A DNA stretch of 5,406 bases, from positions 1 through 5,406 of the forward strand of contig QEUY01000320.1 of NCBI GenBank assembly GCA_003577365.1, read 5' to 3'. The notes beneath the pieces are model-generated. The model searched no databases, was not told the origin of the DNA, and saw only the letters and a list, made by a program, of their open reading frames with translations. Shown in pieces: positions 1 through 5,406 of this stretch. The position numbers and the translations under genes were made by a program. The stretch's first letter is position 1, and each line of letters begins with the position of its first letter. Origin of the DNA: Chloroflexota bacterium (lineage in GTDB: Bacteria > Chloroflexota > Anaerolineae > Caldilineales > Caldilineaceae).

Positions 1-780
1 TCCTACCTGCTCACTCACCCGGAGATCGCCCACGGCCCCATCCGCATCTGCTTCACCCCGGACGAGGAGATCGGCGCCGGCATCCGCCATCTCACGCTCG
101 CCGATCTCGCCGCCGATGTGGCCTATACCCTGGATGGGCAGGAAGCAGGCGAGGTCACCTACGAGACCTTCTCTGCCGACAAAGCGGTCGTCACCATCGG
201 CGGCGTCTCGACGCATCCGGGCACGGCCTTCAACGTCCTCGTCAACGCCCTGCATCTGGCGACCAAACTGATCGACATGCTGCCCCAGCACACCCGCACC
301 CCAGAGACCACGCGCGAACGCCAAGGCTTCATCCATGTCTATCAGATGAAGGGGAGCGCCGCCGAGGCCGAGATCCACTTCATCCTGCGCGACTATGAAC
401 TGGCCGGGCTTCAGGCGCACGGCGACCTTCTGCGTGCTGCCTGCAATGCCCTGCAGTTAGGCGAGCCGCGGGCGCGCATCCACTGTGCCATCACGCCCCA
501 ATATCGCAACATGCGCTATTGGCTGGAAAACGACATGCGCCCGGTACATCTGGCCGAGGAAGCGATCCGCCGCGCCGGGCTTGAAATTCTGCGCACCCCG
601 GTGCGCGGCGGCACGGATGGCTCCCAGTTGACCGAAAAAGGCGTGCCTACCCCCAATCTCTTCACAGGCATGCAAAATGTCCACGGTCCGCTGGAATGGA
701 TCTCGCTGCAGGACATGGCGCGAGCTGTCCAAGTCTGCGTCGAGCTGGCGCAGCTCTGGGCCGCGCAGGCCAAAGCCTAG
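1..780 (+). CDS. pepT: Peptidase T (tripeptide aminopeptidase), 3' part; start lies left of the window
   Basis: Cytoplasmic dinuclear-zinc M20-family aminopeptidase that removes the N-terminal residue of tripeptides. The frame is open from base 1 to the TAG at 778-780, giving 259 residues; the ATG is not visible. Seen in order: TPDEEIGAG, with the catalytic Glu22 and metal-ligand Glu23; TLDG with metal ligand Asp45; GGVSTHPGTA with His72; an LRDYE stretch; the PepT signature VRGGTDGSQLTEKG; and NVHGPLEW with metal ligand His228. Spacings between these residues (Glu23 to Asp45, 22; Asp45 to His228, 183) match my memory of E. coli PepT (Glu174, Asp196, His379). That implies about 151 residues are missing and a full length near 410, the usual size. 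The visible part shows no frameshift or missing catalytic residue. The first metal-binding His and Asp lie outside the window. The next gene faces it, so pepT ends its transcription unit here. Confidence 0.95.
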   Translation, partial: SYLLTHPEIAHGPIRICFTPDEEIGAGIRHLTLADLAADVAYTLDGQEAGEVTYETFSADKAVVTIGGVSTHPGTAFNVLVNALHLATKLIDMLPQHTRTPETTRERQGFIHVYQMKGSAAEAEIHFILRDYELAGLQAHGDLLRAACNALQLGEPRARIHCAITPQYRNMRYWLENDMRPVHLAEEAIRRAGLEILRTPVRGGTDGSQLTEKGVPTPNLFTGMQNVHGPLEWISLQDMARAVQVCVELAQLWAAQAKA

Positions 781-831
781 CGCCTGCGCCCATGTGACAC
801 GGGACATCCCGGAATTGCACGCTCTACGCCA

Positions 832-946
832 CTAGGGGATCAATCTCCTGGCTAAACGACGACGCCCGCTCAAGCGGGCTGTCGCATTCTTTGTGGAAGC
901 CCCTTTCAGGGGGCGTCGTTGTTTAGCTCGGAGGCTGTAGCTCTGG
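832..946 (+). ncRNA. Long imperfect hairpin, candidate structured RNA (or MITE-like palindrome)
   Basis: Bases 832-886 pair with 892-946 in one constant register (paired positions always sum to 1778), leaving a five-base TTCTT loop at 887-891. Of 55 opposed positions I count 38 Watson-Crick pairs, 8 G·U pairs in plus-strand RNA and 9 mismatches, with no bulge that shifts register. The strongest part is 851-867 with 911-927: 17 pairs, one of them G·U. Only one opposed pair (843/935) is A·C, the form that would become G·U on the minus strand, so the fold is better kept as plus-strand RNA. Shorter alternative hairpins compete locally: GCCCGC-TCAA-GCGGGC at 864-879 and one at 899-914. There is no clear T-run after any stem, so a classical rho-independent terminator is not well supported, though the position between convergent genes would suit one. 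A very weak promoter (TTGCAC 815-820, GATCAA 838-843) is all I see upstream. The family is not recognised. Confidence 0.45.
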
Positions 947-967
947 GCAGATAAACGTTCAAAATCC

Positions 968-974
968 AGGAGGA
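968..974 (+). promoter_or_regulatory. Strong Shine-Dalgarno sequence before an orphan ATG
   Basis: AGGAGGA ends five bases before the ATG at 980-982, an almost ideal ribosome binding site. It is stronger than that of any other gene in the window. It sits 21 bases after the end of the long hairpin, in a stretch with no recognisable gene on the plus strand. It is unusual because the frame it serves is only 20 codons long. Confidence 0.5.
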
Positions 975-979
975 CCAGG

Positions 980-1042
980 ATGTCGATCAGCTCTGTACAA
1001 AGGCCTCTCGTCAAGGCAAGCGGCGCACCGAGGGCGTCTTGA
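980..1042 (+). CDS. 20-codon ORF with strong RBS; small peptide or truncated gene start
   Basis: ATG at 980 to TGA at 1040-1042 encodes a 20-residue peptide beginning MSISSVQRPLVK. No family is recognised. Support for translation is only the well-placed AGGAGGA. The last 32 bases are antisense to the 3' end of the MFS gene, including its stop codon. That would be odd for a dedicated gene but is expected if an older, longer reading frame was cut off near base 1010 and the frame now runs into unrelated sequence. Alternatives are a leader peptide linked to the hairpin upstream, the remnant of a transposase or other element-encoded start, or chance. No helix, signal peptide or motif can be claimed at this length. 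Confidence 0.25.
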   Translation: MSISSVQRPLVKASGAPRAS

Positions 1043-2318
1043 CGATGATCGCCGCCGCGCCGATCAGACAAATGGCCGCGCTCAACATGATCGCCTGGCT
1101 CAACCCGATCCACTCCGCCATCGAGCCGATAAACAGGTTGCCAAAAGGCGTAAAGCCAAAAAAGGTCAAGGTATAGAGGCTCAGCACGCGCCCGCGCATC
1201 TCGTCGACTAACTGCGTCTGCAGCAGCGTATTGATCAGCGTAAAGGTCAGCATAAACCCGATGCCCAGCGCGGCGGCCAGGGCCAACGCCAGCGGGTAGA
1301 TCGGGGTGAGCACAAACACCGTCAAAATCAGCGGGAAGGTGAGGATGGCGCGCGTCATCCAGCGCCCGCGCCGCCCGTGGTCGCCGGAGCGCGCGATCAG
1401 AAATGCGCCCGTGACCGCGCCCACGCCCGTTGCGGCGTTGATCGCCCCAAACGCGCCGGGGCCTTGGTGCAAGACCTTATCCACAAACGCCGGCAGCACC
1501 GTGCTGTAGGAGGTTCCAAACATACTGAAGACCAGCGCCAACAGGAGCAGTGCGGCCAGATCCGGCGAGTTCCGCACATAGCGCAGCCCGCTGATCAGTT
1601 GCTTCCAGGGCGAATGGCTGTCGCTGCTCTTGACGTGGGGGGGCAGCCGCATCGCCAGCAGCCCCGCGATCACCGCCACAAAGGTCAACCCGTTCAACAA
1701 GAAACACCACGCTGCGCCGACCGCGGCCAGCACCAGCCCGCCCAAGGCCGGACCGATGATCCGGCCACTGTTGAAGGTCATCGAATTGAGCGCGATGGCA
1801 TTGGAGAGATGCTCCCGTCCCACCATTTCGACCACGAAAGCCTGGCGGGTCGGCCCGTCAAAGGCGTTGACCGCGCCCAGACAGGCCGCCAACACGACGA
1901 CATGCCACACCTGCACCACCCCGGCAAACGTCAACCCCGCCAAGACCAGCGCCAAGATCATCGCCGATGTCTGTGTCGCCACCAACAGCGACCGCTTGGG
2001 AACCCGGTCGGCGACGACGCCCGCCCAGGGCGAGATGATCAGGGCGGGGATGGCCGAAGCAAAGCCGACGACCCCCAGCGCGATCTCCGACCCGCTGATC
2101 TGATAGACCAGCCACCCCTGCGCCACGATCTGCATCCATGTTCCCGCCAACGACACCAACTGCCCCATGAGGAACAGCCGGTAGTTGCGATGTTGCAGCG
2201 CCACAAACGTGCGCGGGACGCGCAGCGGGCGCGCCCGCTGCGGCACAACCTCGGGCGGCAGGCTGGGCGCGCGCGGCGGGTCGGCGGGCGGCGTACGCGA
2301 AGGGTCGGCAGCAGTCAT
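1011..2318 (-). CDS. MFS exporter, MFS_3 / EntS-like (DHA3-type) drug or metabolite efflux protein
   Basis: A 435-residue inner-membrane secondary transporter, expected to export small molecules by proton antiport; the substrate cannot be told. Residues 1-37 are a proline-rich cytosolic extension without other Met codons. From residue 38 the family pattern begins: FVALQHRNYRLFLMGQLVS and the WMQIVAQGWLVYQISGS stretch. Motif A is clear as GVVADRVPKR (Gly100, Asp104, Arg105, Lys108, Arg109). It is followed by FDGPTRQAFVVEMVG and the NSGRIIGPALGGLV segment typical of MFS_3 (PF05977). About 12 hydrophobic segments fit, with a charged central loop near KSSDSHSPWKQL. Start ATG (complement of 2316-2318) is preceded by GAGAGGA at 2323-2329, four bases away. 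It lies 28 bases downstream of the marR-type gene on the same strand, so the two are almost certainly co-transcribed and the exporter is probably under that repressor. Length is normal and nothing is broken. Confidence 0.9.
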   Translation of the reverse strand: MTAADPSRTPPADPPRAPSLPPEVVPQRARPLRVPRTFVALQHRNYRLFLMGQLVSLAGTWMQIVAQGWLVYQISGSEIALGVVGFASAIPALIISPWAGVVADRVPKRSLLVATQTSAMILALVLAGLTFAGVVQVWHVVVLAACLGAVNAFDGPTRQAFVVEMVGREHLSNAIALNSMTFNSGRIIGPALGGLVLAAVGAAWCFLLNGLTFVAVIAGLLAMRLPPHVKSSDSHSPWKQLISGLRYVRNSPDLAALLLLALVFSMFGTSYSTVLPAFVDKVLHQGPGAFGAINAATGVGAVTGAFLIARSGDHGRRGRWMTRAILTFPLILTVFVLTPIYPLALALAAALGIGFMLTFTLINTLLQTQLVDEMRGRVLSLYTLTFFGFTPFGNLFIGSMAEWIGLSQAIMLSAAICLIGAAAIIVKTPSVRRLP

Positions 2319-2322
2319 CGCG

Positions 2323-2329
2323 TCCTCTC
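2323..2329 (-). promoter_or_regulatory. Ribosome binding site of the MFS gene
   Basis: Read on the minus strand, GAGAGGA stands four bases before the ATG at 2318, inside the 28-base gap after the MarR stop codon. It fixes the start at this ATG. The only other upstream ATG (complement of 2330-2332) is out of frame and reaches a stop after five codons. Confidence 0.65.
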
Positions 2330-2346
2330 CATGCGGGGGCAGGCTC

Positions 2347-2814
2347 TCAGGATAGATTGGGGGAGGCCGCGAAAAGCTGCCGCAGCAGCCCCAAGGCCTC
2401 CATCAACAGACGGCGCTCATCCGCGCCCAGGCCGGCGATCATCTGTGTGATGCTCGCCTCGGTGCCGCGCAGCGCCGCTTCCATCACGGCGCGGCCCTGC
2501 TCGGTCAGCGTCAAGGTCACATAGCGCCGGTCTTGCGCCGAGACAGAACGGTGGATCAAATTCCTGCCTACCAGCCCAGACACTTGGCTCGACATCGATG
2601 GCAGGGTGAGGCCGACATGCTCGGCGACGGCGGAGAGCGGCGCCCCCGGATGCCGGTTCAAGAAGGCCAAGACGCGAATCTGCAGCACCGACAGGTCAGG
2701 CTCCCGGCAGCGCCGTACCTCGGCGCGCAGGGTCTGCATCACCACCGGGATCACCTCGATCAATTCATGTGCGACGCGGTCGCTGCTGTGTAGGTCGTCC
2801 ATTTTATTTGCCAT
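2347..2814 (-). CDS. MarR-family winged-helix transcriptional regulator
   Basis: A 155-residue dimeric DNA-binding regulator, probably a ligand-released repressor of itself and the downstream exporter. Residues 12-40 form the N-terminal dimerisation helix. Residues 41-107 form the winged helix: LSVLQIRVLAFLNRHPG, then the helix-turn-helix LSAVAEHVGLTLPSMSSQVS, then the wing SAQDRRYVTLTLTEQG with the conserved Asp95-Arg96-Arg97. The C-terminal helices (about 108-150) complete the dimer. Length is typical of the family. The start is taken at the ATG complementary to 2812-2814; an in-frame ATG four codons later (2800-2802) is possible, and neither has a Shine-Dalgarno sequence. A consensus-like promoter predicts a leader of only about 14 bases for the first ATG. 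There is one cysteine (Cys36) and no OhrR-like pattern that would argue for peroxide sensing. The inducer is unknown. Confidence 0.9.
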   Translation of the reverse strand: MANKMDDLHSSDRVAHELIEVIPVVMQTLRAEVRRCREPDLSVLQIRVLAFLNRHPGAPLSAVAEHVGLTLPSMSSQVSGLVGRNLIHRSVSAQDRRYVTLTLTEQGRAVMEAALRGTEASITQMIAGLGADERRLLMEALGLLRQLFAASPNLS

Positions 2815-2816
2815 TC

Positions 2817-2839
2817 AAAGTATTTGGATGTTTAACTTT
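2817..2839. promoter_or_regulatory. Candidate MarR operator (weak inverted repeat over the -10 and start point)
   Basis: AAAGT at 2817-2821 and ACTTT at 2835-2839 form five-base inverted arms separated by 13 bases, in the most AT-rich stretch of the window. The right arm lies inside the -10 hexamer and the left arm lies just before the MarR start codon. A MarR dimer bound here would block transcription of its own operon. The inner 13 bases show no further symmetry, so the repeat could be chance. The position, rather than the repeat quality, is the main argument. Confidence 0.3.
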
Positions 2840-2863
2840 AGTCGCTCGCTCCGGCGCTGTCAA
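2835..2863 (-). promoter_or_regulatory. Sigma-70-type promoter of the marR-MFS operon
   Basis: On the minus strand a perfect -35 TTGACA (complement of 2858-2863) is followed after exactly 17 bases by TAAAGT (complement of 2835-2840), which matches four of six positions of the -10 consensus. Transcription should start near 2828, giving a short leader of about 14 bases before the MarR ATG at 2814. Spacing, orientation and position all fit. This is the best promoter match I found in the window. Confidence 0.6.
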
Positions 2864-2879
2864 ACTCGGCCCCCAACGC

Positions 2880-2903
2880 CTGCGGCTTCGCGCCGTTCCG
2901 CAG
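2880..2903. repeat. Small GC-rich inverted repeat in the divergent intergenic region
   Basis: CTGCGG at 2880-2885 and CCGCAG at 2898-2903 form a six-base stem with a 12-base loop. It lies upstream of the MarR promoter and about 90 bases before the PBP start. It could be a hairpin in the PBP leader or a protein site, but short GC palindromes are common in DNA of this composition. The rest of the 177-base region (2815-2991) holds no gene that I can support and no convincing plus-strand promoter. Confidence 0.25.
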
Positions 2904-2991
2904 CCTCTCCCACCCCGCTGCCCCGCAAAGCCAAATAAATCGCGCAAAACTGGAGGAACATTCGCCGCCCGCCTACCGTTGACTGAACAGT

Positions 2992-5406
<2,415 letters not shown>

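Noticed and set aside
800..811. Hairpin CGGG-ACAT-CCCG after the pepT stop as a terminator
   Set aside because: Only four pairs and no T-run follows; too weak to call.
832..1010. Retron msr-msd, IscB omega RNA or IS110 bridge RNA
   Set aside because: A long hairpin before an ORF start recalls these, but no reverse transcriptase, nuclease or transposase is present, and no flanking a1/a2 repeats, target duplications or conserved sequence were recognised. Kept only as a hypothesis.
832..1113. 93-codon minus-strand frame through the hairpin region
   Set aside because: It overlaps the end of the MFS gene in another frame, reads through the palindrome, and resembles no family.
1377..2450. 357-codon plus-strand frame opposite the MFS and MarR genes
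   Set aside because: It is rich in Gln, His, Arg and Pro with no domain pattern, and it runs antisense to a clearly conserved MFS transporter. It is a product of GC-rich codon use.

Overview
The window comes from a GC-rich bacterial chromosome. It holds four protein genes, two of them cut by the window edges, and one unusual non-coding structure. The gene mix (a class A penicillin-binding protein of the PBP1C type with a BiPBP-like tail, a MarR/MFS efflux pair and a PepT-type aminopeptidase) and the texture of the PBP suggest Chloroflexota (Anaerolineae/Caldilineae-like). That placement is from memory of similar proteins and is only a moderate guess.

Layout: (1) 1-780, plus strand: the C-terminal ~259 residues of peptidase T, with the start outside the window. 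(2) 781-1010: a 230-base gap between convergent genes. It contains a long, almost unbulged inverted repeat (832-946, centred on base 889). Its non-Watson-Crick positions are mostly G·U when read as plus-strand RNA, so it looks like a folded RNA rather than a DNA palindrome. It is followed by a strong Shine-Dalgarno sequence and an ATG that opens only a 20-codon frame (980-1042), which runs into the 3' end of the next, oppositely oriented gene. (3) 1011-2814, minus strand: a two-gene operon, a MarR-family regulator (2347-2814) followed 28 bases later by a 12-helix MFS exporter (1011-2318). A good sigma-70-type promoter (TTGACA, 17-base spacer, TAAAGT) lies just upstream of the regulator, with a weak inverted repeat over its -10 region as a possible operator. 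(4) 2815-2991: the divergent intergenic region. (5) 2992-5406, plus strand: a class A penicillin-binding protein of the PBP1C type, open at the right edge (805 codons visible, no stop).

The marR-MFS pair reads as a self-regulated drug or metabolite efflux cassette. The PBP polymerises and crosslinks peptidoglycan, and PepT trims tripeptides in the cytoplasm. Nothing shows that the four genes form one pathway. The most interesting item is the hairpin plus orphan ribosome-binding-site module at 832-1042. It could be a structured RNA, or the surviving 5' end of a mobile or RNA-associated element. The other genes look ordinary and intact.
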